From Actinomadura alba (lineage in GTDB: Bacteria; Actinomycetota; Actinomycetes; Streptosporangiales; Streptosporangiaceae), in NCBI RefSeq assembly GCF_014323705.1, contig NZ_JABVEC010000028.1:26881-90880 (forward strand): 64,000 bases of DNA, written 5' to 3'. Below, piece after piece: positions 1 through 7,487 of the stretch. The notes under the pieces are model-generated. The model did no database searches and was not told where the DNA came from. It worked only from the letters and a program-made list of their open reading frames with translations. A program made the translations under genes and the position numbers. The first letter of the stretch is position 1, and every line of letters starts with the position of its first letter.

Positions 1-79
1 CGTCGAGGATCAGCCGTAGCCCACGGCGCACCAGCGTGTGATCGTCGGCCAGCAGGATCCGGGTCTCAGATGTGTGCAC
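1..79 (-). CDS. NarL/LuxR-type response regulator, N-terminal fragment
   Basis: Only the first 26 codons are inside the window; the gene runs off the left edge. The reverse strand reads GTG, then HTSETRILLADDHTLVRRGL, which is the beta1-alpha1 part of a receiver domain with the acidic pair DD that helps bind Mg2+ next to the phospho-Asp. It begins 6 nt after the stop of the histidine kinase on the same strand, so the two form a two-component operon. The GTG start is the only plausible one between the kinase stop and the receiver motif. The output domain is not visible; NarL/FixJ type is inferred from the HisKA_3 class of its partner. Confidence 0.8.
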   Translation of the reverse strand, partial: MHTSETRILLADDHTLVRRGLRLILD

Positions 80-84
80 CGGGT

Positions 85-1098
85 TCAGCTCCGCTTCGCC
101 GTGTGGGGTATGACCAGGCGCACCTCGGTGCCGCCGCCGGGCGGGGCGTCGATGGTGAGGCGGGCCCCGATGAGAAGGGCGCGCTCGCGCATGCCGCGGA
201 TCCCGGCCCCCTCATGCAGCACCCCTCCGCGCCCGTCGTCGGTGATGCTCAGGGTCAGATCGCCGGCTCCCGCGGTGAGCGACAGCGTCACCCGGGTGGC
301 GCGAGCGTGCCTGGTGACATTGGTAAGGCTCTCCTGCGCGATCCGGTAGAGGACGAGTTCGGCCTCCGCGCTCAGGTGGGGCAGGTCGGGGTCGGCCCTG
401 CGGGTGACCGGTACCCCGCTGAGCCGCGAGAAGTCGCTGCTGAGAGCACTCAGCGCGCTCTGCAGGCCGAGATCCTCCAGCACGCCGGGGCGCAGCCTGC
501 GGGCCACCTGGCCGACCTCGTCAAGACTGCCGCGGACCGTCTCCTGTACTGCCTGCAGTTCCTCGCGAAGATCATCTGGGGCGCGGTCCACCGCGCTCTT
601 CAGGCCCAAGAGCACCACCGTGAGGCTCTGGCCGATCTCGTCGTGCAGTTCGCGTGCGATGCGCTGCCGTTCGCCCTCCTGCGCCGCCAGGGCGTGCGCG
701 CTGCTCGCGCTGCGTTCCGCCTCAAGCCGGTCCAGCATCGCGTTGAACGTGTCGATCAGGTGGGTGAGATCGCCGTTGCCGCTGTCGGTGAGCCGGTCTC
801 CGGTGCGTAGCAGGTCGACTCGCTGCATCAGGGTGGCCAGCGCTCCGAGCGGCGCGAGGCTCGTGCGCAGCAACAGCGCGTTGGCGGTGAGGATGATCGC
901 CAGTCCGACTATCAGGATCGGCACCTCGGTGAGCAGGACCGGCGACGACACCGTGGCGGGAGAGACCGCGAGCGCCAGCGTCCCGACCGTGAACACCAGC
1001 CCGTTGATGAGGAACAGCCGGCGGAACAGCGCTTGCGCGGGGGTGTGCACGCGTGGCCCGGATCTCGGCTTACCCCTTCTGCGGGCGCGGTCTCTCAT
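85..1098 (-). CDS. NarL-family sensor histidine kinase (HAMP, HisKA_3)
   Basis: A 337-aa membrane sensor kinase that should phosphorylate the response regulator immediately downstream. Two hydrophobic segments (about residues 27-46 and 56-76) with almost no loop between them are followed by a HAMP-like linker (80-130). The dimerisation/phosphoacceptor motif ARELHDEIGQSL has its His at 152, as in the HisKA_3/UhpB-NarX class. The C-terminal HATPase domain shows AQESLTNVTRHA (N-box) and DDGRGG / GIRGMRERA (G-boxes). The very short extracytoplasmic loop suggests an intramembrane or cytoplasmic signal. The ATG at 1098 is chosen because GAGG lies about 10 nt upstream; the open frame extends to 1245 but that part has no domain sense. 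The signal is unknown. Confidence 0.9.
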   Translation of the reverse strand: MRDRARRRGKPRSGPRVHTPAQALFRRLFLINGLVFTVGTLALAVSPATVSSPVLLTEVPILIVGLAIILTANALLLRTSLAPLGALATLMQRVDLLRTGDRLTDSGNGDLTHLIDTFNAMLDRLEAERSASSAHALAAQEGERQRIARELHDEIGQSLTVVLLGLKSAVDRAPDDLREELQAVQETVRGSLDEVGQVARRLRPGVLEDLGLQSALSALSSDFSRLSGVPVTRRADPDLPHLSAEAELVLYRIAQESLTNVTRHARATRVTLSLTAGAGDLTLSITDDGRGGVLHEGAGIRGMRERALLIGARLTIDAPPGGGTEVRLVIPHTAKRS

Positions 1099-1270
1099 CA
1101 CACCAGCCTCATCCCCGGCAGGCACCTTTGTCCATTCGGCGTGACCCCCACTACGCACCCGCTCCTGCACCTTCCACCCCATGTCAGATGGGTGCTGGAC
1201 CCAATGGTGGCGGTGGCCGGCGCTGCCGAGACTGGATGAAGGCACCGCAGGGCACGAGGGAGGTGATCAC

Positions 1271-1876
1271 GTGGTCGCGACAGGTCCGCACGCGCCGCTC
1301 GCCGGGAGCACGGCTCTCACCCTGGCCGTCACGACGGGTCTGCTCCTTGCCGTGTTCGTGGTCTGCGCCTTCCGGGTCGTCGCCGAAGGCGAGCGGCTGG
1401 TGGTGTTCCGCTTCGGCCGGCTCGCCGCCGTCCAGGGCCCCGGCCTGGTCGTCGTGTTGCCGGGCGTCGATCGTGGGGTGCGCGTTTCCCTGGGCACGGA
1501 CTACGTCGACCTCCTCTGGCTCGAAGCCGTCACGCGTGACGACGTGAAGGTGACCGTCAACGGCGCCGCACTGGCGACCGTGAGTGATCCGGTCTCGTAC
1601 GTCCGCCACCCGGAGCCGCCGGTCTCGGCCACGGTCGCGGCGGCCGAGGCGGAGATCCGCGGATACGTCGCGGAACGCGACCTGGCGGAGCTGGTGGAAC
1701 CGTCGGAGGCCGACCGGCGCGAGCTGTCGGCCAGAATCAGCCGCCGCACCCGCGTGTGGGGCGTCGAGGTCACGCTCGTCGAGTTCTCCCGGGTGCAGCT
1801 CCGGCTCCAGGCGGACCTGATCCGCTGGGCCGAGGGCTTCGCCGACCGCGCCAGGCGCGTCGGGCGGACATCGTGA
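1271..1876 (+). CDS. SPFH/Band 7 (stomatin-like) membrane protein
   Basis: A 201-aa protein with one N-terminal transmembrane helix (about residues 15-35) followed by a prohibitin/stomatin homology domain: EGERLVVFRFGRLAAVQGPG, then VLPGVDR and a VKVTVNGAALATVSDP strand pair. It is short for a slipin (usually 250 or more), lacking most of the C-terminal helical tail. Family members form membrane-bound rings that organise microdomains and proteases. The GTG at 1271 has AGGTG 7 nt upstream; the open frame before it (from 1181) is out of character. It starts a run of overlapping reading frames leading into a CBS protein, which points to co-translation. The substrate or partner is not evident. 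Confidence 0.85.
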   Translation: MVATGPHAPLAGSTALTLAVTTGLLLAVFVVCAFRVVAEGERLVVFRFGRLAAVQGPGLVVVLPGVDRGVRVSLGTDYVDLLWLEAVTRDDVKVTVNGAALATVSDPVSYVRHPEPPVSATVAAAEAEIRGYVAERDLAELVEPSEADRRELSARISRRTRVWGVEVTLVEFSRVQLRLQADLIRWAEGFADRARRVGRTS

Positions 1877-2001
1877 ACCCGGAAGGCGTGGTGCGCCGCT
1901 CGGATGAGGAAGGCACCCGCGACCTGACCCGCCGAACCCTTCCCGGCCGGCTCACCGCGCTCGAGCACGGTCCCGCCGAGATCACCGGAGATATGCCATG
2001 A
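1873..2001 (+). CDS. Small charged ORF (42 aa) bridging the SPFH and CBS genes
   Basis: GTG overlaps the SPFH stop as GTGA, and its own TGA overlaps the CBS start as ATGA, so the frame is locked between two genes by classic coupling overlaps at both ends. The 42-aa product is rich in charged residues (VRRSDEEGTRDLTRRTL) with no membrane segment or recognisable domain. G/C at third positions is about 79%, a little lower than in the neighbours. There is no Shine-Dalgarno sequence, as expected for termination-reinitiation. It could be a genuine micropeptide, a translation-coupling linker, or chance. No homologue is recognised. Confidence 0.4.
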   Translation: MNPEGVVRRSDEEGTRDLTRRTLPGRLTALEHGPAEITGDMP

Positions 2002-2504
2002 CCCGGCCGAGGACGGCCCGTCGCCCCGCCAACCGGAATGGTGCAATGCAAGCACGCGATATCGCCGTCAACGTACCGACCGTGACCGTGACCGACCCCG
2101 TGACCAAGGCAGTGCGGGTGATGGTGGTGGGCCGCCTACCCGGGTTGATCGTCGTGGACGGCGGGATGCGCCCCCGGATGGTGCTCTCGGGCACCCAGGT
2201 GCTGCGCCTGGCGGTCCCGGGGTCCTACCAGGAGGATCCGGCGCTCGCCCGGACGATCGACGAGACCTACGCCGACCGGTTCTGGCAGGAACTCGGTGAC
2301 CTCACTGTGGGCGACTGCCTACCGCACCGGCCGGCCAAGCCGGTGACCGTACCGCTCGAGGCGACCTTGCTCGAAGTGGCCGCGCTCATGACCCGGCTGG
2401 GCAGCCCCCTCGTCGCGGTCGTCGACGGCAGCGGAGTCCTCGCCGGAGCGATCACCTTGGAGCGCCTGCTCACCAGCCTGGCCATCGCCGCGCCCGGCGA
2501 CTGA
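1998..2504 (+). CDS. CBS-domain protein
   Basis: A 168-aa soluble protein with two CBS motifs: the first starts at MQARDIAVNVPTVTVTDPV and runs to about residue 75, the second starts at LTVGDCLPHRPAKPVTVP (about 100-160) and ends in AGAITLERLL. Paired CBS motifs form a Bateman module that usually binds an adenosine nucleotide and regulates a neighbouring enzyme or transporter. There is no other domain, so it may act in trans, perhaps on the SPFH protein or on the permease at 2744. The ATG at 1998 has GGAG 8 nt upstream; a second in-frame ATG at 2046 sits exactly at the CBS start and is a serious alternative. Confidence 0.85.
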   Translation: MTRPRTARRPANRNGAMQARDIAVNVPTVTVTDPVTKAVRVMVVGRLPGLIVVDGGMRPRMVLSGTQVLRLAVPGSYQEDPALARTIDETYADRFWQELGDLTVGDCLPHRPAKPVTVPLEATLLEVAALMTRLGSPLVAVVDGSGVLAGAITLERLLTSLAIAAPGD

Positions 2505-2609
2505 ACCGGCCCCAGCGACCCACCGCCGGCACGACCGGACGCGTGCCGCTGAACCACGCCCCCCTGGGCCCCCACCGCCGCAGTGCACACATCGTCCGGA
2601 GGTCATCTC

Positions 2610-2747
2610 ATGTACCGCTGTCCCGTCCCTACGCCATCACGGCGTGTCCCGCCACCACCGACCGGCCGGACGACCGGCGGCTCATGCCTCACCCGGGCGA
2701 ACCCGGCCGCCACCATGTGCGCCGGACCACCGGGGCGTGAGCAGTGA
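2610..2747 (+). CDS. Putative 45-aa leader ORF upstream of the permease
   Basis: The ATG is preceded by a full GGAGG at 2598-2602 with ideal 7-nt spacing. The frame runs 45 codons and stops in a GTGA overlap with the permease start at 2744. The product is Pro/Arg/Thr/Cys-rich (MYRCPVPTPSRRVPPPPTGR at the N-terminus) and matches no family I know. The permease itself has only a weak ribosome site, so this frame could drive its translation by coupling or act as a leader peptide. Third-position G/C is only about 75%, which argues some caution. It may also be an accident in a 240-bp gap. Confidence 0.4.
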   Translation: MYRCPVPTPSRRVPPPPTGRTTGGSCLTRANPAATMCAGPPGREQ

Positions 2748-4030
2748 GCGCTGCCATTGCTTTCACGATCTTCATCGTGGCGTTCTTCTTCATCGCCACG
2801 GAGAAGGCGAACAAGGTCAAAGTGGTGCTCATCGCCGCCGGTGCGATGGCGGTCCTCGGGCTCATCCCCGGCAAGGAGGTGTTCTTCTCCGAGCACGAGG
2901 GCATCGACTGGAACGTCATCTTCCTGCTACTGGGCATGATGATCATCGTCGGGGTCATCAAGCAGACAGGGCTCTTCGACTATCTCGCCATCTGGGCGGC
3001 CAAGAAATCGCGGGGGCAGCCGTACCGGCTCATGGTCATGCTGATGATCATCACCGCGATCGCCTCACCGTTCCTCGACAACGTCACCACCATCATGCTG
3101 GTCGCGCCGGTCACGGTGATGGTCTGCGACCGGCTGCGCATCCCCGCCCAGCCGTACCTCATCGCCGAGGTCCTCGCCTCGAACATCGGTGGCGCGGCGA
3201 CGCTCATCGGCGACCCACCCAACATCATCATCGGCAGCCGCGCCGGGCTCACCTTCAACGACTTCCTCGCCCACATGGCACCGGTCGTGATCGTCATCTT
3301 CGTGGTGTTCGTGCTGTTCACCAGGGTGCTCTTCCGCAAAGCCTTCCGCTACAACCCCGACCACGTCGCCGCGGTCATGGCGCTGCAAGAGCGGCGGGCC
3401 ATCACCGACCCGTGGTTGCTCGCCAGGTGCATGGGCGTACTCGCCGGCGTCGTCGCCGGGTTCGGCCTGCACTCCGTGGTGCACGTGGAACCCTCCATCG
3501 TCGCCCTCGTGGGCGCCGGCGTGATGCTGCTGGTCTCCCGTGCGGACGTGACAGGCGTCATGCGCGAGGTGGAGTGGACGACTCTGGTCTTCTTCATGGG
3601 CCTGTTCGCGATGGTCGCCGGGCTCTCCCATACGGGTGTCATCTCGGCCATAGGCACCCGGGTCGTGGACGCCCTCGGCGACGACCACTTCTTCGCGGCG
3701 ACCGCGCTGCTGTTCGGCTCGAGCGTGCTGGGCGCCTTCTTCGACAACATCCCCTACGTCACCACGATGGCCCCCATCGTCGAGGGAATGGCCGCGCAGG
3801 TGCCCGACCCGCAGACGGAACAGGCCCTGTGGTGGGCCTTCGCCCTGGGCGCCGATCTCGGCGGCAACGGCACCGCCGTGGCGGCCAGCGCCAATGTGGT
3901 CGCCATCGGCATCGCGGCCCGCACCGGGCACCCCATCAGCTTCTGGCAGTTCACCAAGTACGGCATCGTGGTCACCGCGTTCAGCACGCTGATCGCGTGG
4001 GCCTACGTCTGGCTGCGCTATTTCAGCTGA
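2744..4030 (+). CDS. ArsB/NhaD-type ion transporter (IT superfamily)
   Basis: A 428-aa polytopic membrane protein with about 10-11 hydrophobic segments. Two diagnostic inverted-repeat motifs are present: SPFLDNVTTIMLVAPVTVM near residues 107-125 and GAFFDNIPYVTTMAPIV near 330-346. Each carries an Asp-Asn pair in a membrane-reentrant region, as in ArsB, NhaD and P-protein permeases. GGAATLIGDPPNIIIGSRAG is the matching substrate-loop signature. The family moves arsenite, Na+ in exchange for H+, or dicarboxylates; no arsR, arsC or antiporter partner is nearby, so the substrate cannot be named. GTG at 2744. A strong double hairpin follows the stop. Confidence 0.9.
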   Translation: MSAAIAFTIFIVAFFFIATEKANKVKVVLIAAGAMAVLGLIPGKEVFFSEHEGIDWNVIFLLLGMMIIVGVIKQTGLFDYLAIWAAKKSRGQPYRLMVMLMIITAIASPFLDNVTTIMLVAPVTVMVCDRLRIPAQPYLIAEVLASNIGGAATLIGDPPNIIIGSRAGLTFNDFLAHMAPVVIVIFVVFVLFTRVLFRKAFRYNPDHVAAVMALQERRAITDPWLLARCMGVLAGVVAGFGLHSVVHVEPSIVALVGAGVMLLVSRADVTGVMREVEWTTLVFFMGLFAMVAGLSHTGVISAIGTRVVDALGDDHFFAATALLFGSSVLGAFFDNIPYVTTMAPIVEGMAAQVPDPQTEQALWWAFALGADLGGNGTAVAASANVVAIGIAARTGHPISFWQFTKYGIVVTAFSTLIAWAYVWLRYFS

Positions 4031-4042
4031 TGCCATGTCGAA

Positions 4043-4086
4043 GGCTCCGGCGCCGTCTTTCACGTGTGAAGGACGGCGTCGGAGCC
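4043..4086 (+). terminator. Rho-independent-type hairpin after the permease
   Basis: A 15-bp stem (4043-4057 pairs with 4072-4086, one G-U pair) with a 14-nt loop begins 12 nt after the permease stop. There is no U-tract, as is common in high-GC actinomycetes. Confidence 0.75.
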
Positions 4087-4089
4087 GGG

Positions 4090-4113
4090 ACACTTCGGTG
4101 AGCGCCGAAGTGT
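4090..4113. terminator. Second hairpin in tandem
   Basis: Perfect 9-bp stem ACACTTCGG / CCGAAGTGT with a 6-nt loop, 3 nt after the first hairpin. The pair probably acts together to insulate the following TSUP permease gene from read-through. Confidence 0.55.
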
Positions 4114-4220
4114 TCGCCGCCTAGCGTCGGCCGCATGACGCTCTCGTGGGACACCGGCCGGCGGACGGCCTGGCGCACCCCCGCCCCGGTCCGGGCGGCG
4201 GGAGCCCTCGAGGACACGGT

Positions 4221-4988
4221 GTGACGCCCGGGGAGATGCTCGCCGTGTTCGCGGCGGGCGTCAGTGCCGGCGCCATCAACGCCGTCGTCGGCTCCGGGAC
4301 CCTGATCACCTTTCCCGTTCTGCTCGCCGTCGGCCTGTCACCCGTCACCGCCACGGTGTCCAACGCACTCGGGGTGATCCCCGGCTCCATCAGCGGAGCC
4401 GTCGGCTACCGAAGGGAACTCGGCGGCCAGGGCGGGCGGATCCTGAAGTTGAGCGCCGGCGCCCTGCTGGGTGGCCTCGCGGGCGCCACGCTCCTGCTGG
4501 CCCTGCCCGCCACGGCGTTCGAGGTGATCGTGCCGGCCCTGGTCGGCCTCGCCCTCGTCCTGGTCGTGCTCCAGCCCCTGATCGGCAGAAGCGTGCGGCA
4601 TCGCCGCGAACCGACCGGCGACTCCCCGCGCCGCGACGGTGGCCCGCTGCTGTTCACCGGCCTGACGCTCGCCAGCGTCTACGGCGGCTACTTCGCCGCC
4701 GCGCAGGGAATCATCTACATGTCCCTGATGGGCATGCTCCTTGATGAGCCTCTGCAACGGCTGAATGCCGTCAAGAACGTGCTCGTCGCCGTCGTCAACG
4801 CCGTCGCCGCGCTCTTCTTCCTCTTCGTCGCGGACTTCGACTGGACGGCCGTCGTACTCATCGCGGCCGGTTCCGCCCTCGGCGGCCAGATCGGGGCCAA
4901 GGTAGGCCGCCGCTTCAGCCCCGCGGTCCTACGAACCCTCATCGTGACGATCGGTACCGCCGCCATCGTCCATCTGCTGCTCCACTGA
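4221..4988 (+). CDS. TSUP (TauE/SafE) family anion permease
   Basis: A 255-aa membrane protein with 7-8 transmembrane segments. The N-terminal motif AGAINAVVGSGTLITFPVLL and the mid-protein VYGGYFAAAQGIIYMSLMG are the two halves of the TauE/SafE inverted repeat; PVTATVSNALGVIPGSISG is also typical. Members move sulfite, sulfoacetate or other sulfur-containing or organic anions. No sulfur-metabolism gene is adjacent, so the substrate is open. The GTG at 4221 has GAGG about 6 nt upstream; an in-frame extension to 4146 is Pro/Gly-rich and unlikely to be translated. The gene stands alone behind a double terminator. Confidence 0.88.
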   Translation: MTPGEMLAVFAAGVSAGAINAVVGSGTLITFPVLLAVGLSPVTATVSNALGVIPGSISGAVGYRRELGGQGGRILKLSAGALLGGLAGATLLLALPATAFEVIVPALVGLALVLVVLQPLIGRSVRHRREPTGDSPRRDGGPLLFTGLTLASVYGGYFAAAQGIIYMSLMGMLLDEPLQRLNAVKNVLVAVVNAVAALFFLFVADFDWTAVVLIAAGSALGGQIGAKVGRRFSPAVLRTLIVTIGTAAIVHLLLH

Positions 4989-5015
4989 GGCGAAGCGACT
5001 GCTCCACTGAGGCGA
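4977..5015 (+). repeat. 22-bp-offset direct duplication at the end of the TSUP gene
   Basis: The 17-mer CTGCTCCACTGAGGCGA occurs at 4977-4993, spanning the stop codon, and again at 4999-5015. The last codons and stop were duplicated just downstream. The rest of 4989-5218 shows no gene. Confidence 0.8.
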
Positions 5016-5218
5016 GCGGCCGGCATGAGTCCGCCCCGAGGTGCGCATCGCTCACGCTCCCGTCGTGGAGCCGGGCCGGACGATCACCAGGATGATCGAC
5101 TTCGGGCGGATACGCCGTAAACTGCCGAGAAGACAGGGATCCTGAACACAGGTGGGATGAGGGCCATGGCCGGTCTGAAGCCGGGCGGAACGCAAGCGAC
5201 ACAGCCGGACATGGCGCC

Positions 5219-6148
5219 GTGCGAGCGCTGACCGCGGGCACCCTCACCGGAACATGGGCGACGGTGCTGCTGCCCATCGGCGAGGACGACCGCATCGACT
5301 GGGAGCGGCTGAGCGAACAGGTCCGCGAACTCGTCGCCGCCGGGGTCGACGGCATCTACACCAACGGCTCGAGTGGTGAATTCTGGGCGCAGACCGAGGA
5401 GGAGTTCGACCGGCTGTCCACCGTGGTCGCGGACGCCTGCGAGCGCGCGGGGATGAGGTTCCAGATCGGCGCCGCACACTCGAGCCCGCAGACGGCCCTC
5501 AGCCGGGTGCGCCGGGCCAGGGACCTGTCGCCGGGCGCGATCCAGGTGATCCTGCCGGACTGGTTCGCACCCAGTGACCAGGAGTCCTTGGCCTTCCTGC
5601 GCCGCATGGCCGACGAGGCCGCGCCGGTGCCGCTGGTGCTCTACAACCCACCCCACGCCAAGCGAGTCCTGACCGCCTTGGACCATGCGCGGCTGCTCGA
5701 CACGGTGCCCGAGATCGTCGGCATCAAGGTCGCCGACGGCGACGGGCCGTGGTACGACGCCATGGCGCCGGTCAGCGAACGTGTCGCGATGTTCGTACCC
5801 GGTCACCATCTCGCCACGGGGTACGGCCGCGGCGCGGCGGGCGCGTACTCCAACGTGGCCTGTCTGCACCCGCGGGCGGCCGTGCGGTGGTGGGAACAGA
5901 TCACGACGGACCATGTGACCGCCGAGGCGCTCGAGGCGCGGTTGCGGACGTTCCTCGATAACGAGGTGCTGCCGCTCCAACGTCAGTACGGCTACTGCAA
6001 CGCGGCGCTGGACAAGCTCCTGGCGGCGATCGGCGACTGGGCCGCGGTGGGCACCCGGATGCGATGGCCGTACCAGGGTGTGCCGGACACCGACGTACGC
6101 AGGCTGCGAGCCGTGGCACAGGACCGGCTGCCCGAGTTCGTCACCTGA
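5219..6148 (+). CDS. Dihydrodipicolinate synthase-family (DapA-fold) class I aldolase
   Basis: A 309-aa TIM-barrel lyase. The Schiff-base lysine is K170 in VGIKVADG and the catalytic Tyr is Y142 in VLYNPP; TNGSSGEF at 48-55 stands where true DapA has TTGES, so the pyruvate-carboxylate loop is recognisable but divergent. The DapA/NAL family condenses pyruvate with an aldehyde or runs the reverse cleavage on sugar acids. No lysine-pathway gene is near, so a catabolic aldolase or hydratase role is more likely than lysine synthesis. The GTG at 5219 has no clear ribosome site; no better in-frame start lies upstream of the first barrel strand (GTWATVLLP). It is convergent with yceI and the two share a hairpin. 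Confidence 0.85.
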   Translation: MRALTAGTLTGTWATVLLPIGEDDRIDWERLSEQVRELVAAGVDGIYTNGSSGEFWAQTEEEFDRLSTVVADACERAGMRFQIGAAHSSPQTALSRVRRARDLSPGAIQVILPDWFAPSDQESLAFLRRMADEAAPVPLVLYNPPHAKRVLTALDHARLLDTVPEIVGIKVADGDGPWYDAMAPVSERVAMFVPGHHLATGYGRGAAGAYSNVACLHPRAAVRWWEQITTDHVTAEALEARLRTFLDNEVLPLQRQYGYCNAALDKLLAAIGDWAAVGTRMRWPYQGVPDTDVRRLRAVAQDRLPEFVT

Positions 6149-6217
6149 CCAACGCCTCGCCCGACGTGATGGTCGACTGGACGAGGCGGACGGGTCGCGC
6201 CCGTCGATCGGCCATCG

Positions 6218-6247
6218 GGGTGATGCCGGCGTCGTCCGGCATCACCC
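6218..6247. terminator. Bidirectional hairpin between aldolase and YceI genes
   Basis: Perfect 12-bp stem GGGTGATGCCGG / CCGGCATCACCC with loop CGTCGT, midway between two convergent genes; it can serve both strands. Confidence 0.75.
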
Positions 6248-6297
6248 ACATCCGCACGACTCGCACCCGCGGCGGACAGGTCGGATCGAACCGGTGA

Positions 6298-6858
6298 TCA
6301 GCCCTGCTTGATCGCGGAGATCTCGAACTCCAGGACGACCTTGTCGCTGACCAGTACGCCGCCGGTCTCCAGGGCCGCGTTCCAGGTGATGTCGAAGTCC
6401 TTGCGGCTGATCGTGACCGATCCCTCGAAGCCGACCCGGGCGTTGCCGAAGGGGTCCTTGGCCTGCCCCTCGAACGTGAACGGCACGGTGACCTGCCGGG
6501 TCACGCCCTTGATCGTGAGATCCCCGGTGACGTCGAAGGTGTCCTCGCCCGACTGGCCGACCTTGGTCGAGCGGAAGGTGATCTGCGGGTAGTCGTCCAT
6601 CTGCAGGAAGTCGTTGCTGCGCAGGTGCGCGTCCCGGTCGGCGTTGCGGGTGTCGATGCTGGCCGCCTGGATCGTCACCTCCACCGAGGACCGGTCCGGG
6701 TTCGCGCCGTCGATTTGCGCCGTACCGGTGAAGTCGTTGAACGCGCCCCGCACCTTGGTGACCATCGCGTGCCGGGCGACGAACCCGATCCGGGTGTGCG
6801 CGGCGTCGATCGTGTATTCGCCGGTGAGGTGGGCGTAGCCGGTGGTGGTGGCAGTCAT
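6298..6858 (-). CDS. YceI-family lipid-binding protein
   Basis: An 186-aa protein covering one full YceI domain: GEYTIDAAHTRIGFVARH at the start, then GAFNDFTGTAQI, SIDTRNADRDAHLRSNDFL, FRSTKV and a TWNAALETGGVLVSDKVVLEFEIS end. YceI proteins are lipocalin-like beta-barrels that bind polyisoprenoids or other amphiphiles. This one has no signal peptide, so it is cytoplasmic, which is normal for the actinomycete version. Two ATGs lie in tandem (6861 and 6858); GGAGG spacing (5 nt) favours the second. It is divergent from a MarR gene, a frequently seen pairing, and the 80-bp gap holds a palindrome. Confidence 0.92.
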   Translation of the reverse strand: MTATTTGYAHLTGEYTIDAAHTRIGFVARHAMVTKVRGAFNDFTGTAQIDGANPDRSSVEVTIQAASIDTRNADRDAHLRSNDFLQMDDYPQITFRSTKVGQSGEDTFDVTGDLTIKGVTRQVTVPFTFEGQAKDPFGNARVGFEGSVTISRKDFDITWNAALETGGVLVSDKVVLEFEISAIKQG

Positions 6859-6876
6859 CATGACCTCCAGGTAGTT

Positions 6877-6887
6877 GATGATTCATC
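6877..6887. promoter_or_regulatory. Candidate MarR operator in the yceI-marR divergent gap
   Basis: Perfect 11-bp palindrome GATGATTCATC in the 80-bp spacer, just upstream of the yceI ribosome site, with a further T-A match one position out on each side. Its size, position and AT-rich centre suit a MarR dimer that represses yceI and possibly itself. Binding is inferred. Confidence 0.5.
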
Positions 6888-6940
6888 TAGACGCTAGCGA
6901 GAACGTCGATGACGTGCCAACTATTTCCTAAACTGCATGC

Positions 6941-7420
6941 ATGACCGACCCTCGCTGGCTCGACGAGCGCCAGCAGTGTGCCTGGCGCAGCTACCTGGCC
7001 ATGCACACCCAGCTCACCGCCAGACTCCACCGGCGGCTACAGGAGGACTCGGGGCTCTCGCTCGCCGACTTCGACGTGCTGGTCCAGCTCACCGATCACC
7101 CCGATGGGCGCGTTCGCATACTGCAACTCGCCCGCGCGTTGCAGTGGGAGAAGAGTCGGCTGTCGCACCATCTCACGCGCATGCAGCGGCGCGGGCTCAT
7201 CACTCGCCAGGAATGCCCCGAGGACGCCCGCGGCGCCTTCGTGGTACTCACCCCGGCCGGCCGTCAGGCCATCGAACAGGCCGCCCCCCAGCATGTCGAG
7301 ACCGTTCGCGACCTGCTCTTCGACCAGCTCACCGCCGAACAGGTCGACACCCTGCACACCATCGCCGAACGGGTGCTGACCCGCCTGCAAGAGAACACTC
7401 CGCCGACCCGTACGACATGA
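6941..7420 (+). CDS. MarR-family transcriptional regulator
   Basis: A 159-aa winged-helix repressor. The core LSLADFDVLVQLTDHPDGRV leads into the HTH (ILQLARALQWEKSRLSHHLTRM) and the wing, RRGLITRQECPEDARGAFVVLTPAG, is well formed. Flanking helices at both ends should make the dimer interface. The ATG at 6941 follows an AT-rich promoter area. Divergent from yceI with a palindrome between, so it likely controls yceI and its own transcription in response to a small amphipathic ligand; the ligand is unknown. Confidence 0.93.
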   Translation: MTDPRWLDERQQCAWRSYLAMHTQLTARLHRRLQEDSGLSLADFDVLVQLTDHPDGRVRILQLARALQWEKSRLSHHLTRMQRRGLITRQECPEDARGAFVVLTPAGRQAIEQAAPQHVETVRDLLFDQLTAEQVDTLHTIAERVLTRLQENTPPTRTT

Positions 7421-7431
7421 CCGCCTTCATC

Positions 7432-7487
7432 GAGTCGTGGCGTGTCGGGGTCAAGGATCACCCGGGGACCCCGACACGCCACGACTC
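7432..7487. terminator. Perfect 21-bp hairpin shared by convergent marR and cupin genes
   Basis: 7432-7452 and 7467-7487 are exact reverse complements around a 14-nt loop. The right arm includes two bases of the cupin stop codon (7486-7488). It lies 12 nt beyond the marR stop, so one structure can end transcripts from both sides. Confidence 0.85.

Noticed and set aside
6162..6311. Short plus-strand frames between the aldolase and yceI
   Set aside because: They run through the terminator hairpin at 6218-6247, lack ribosome sites and have no recognisable content.
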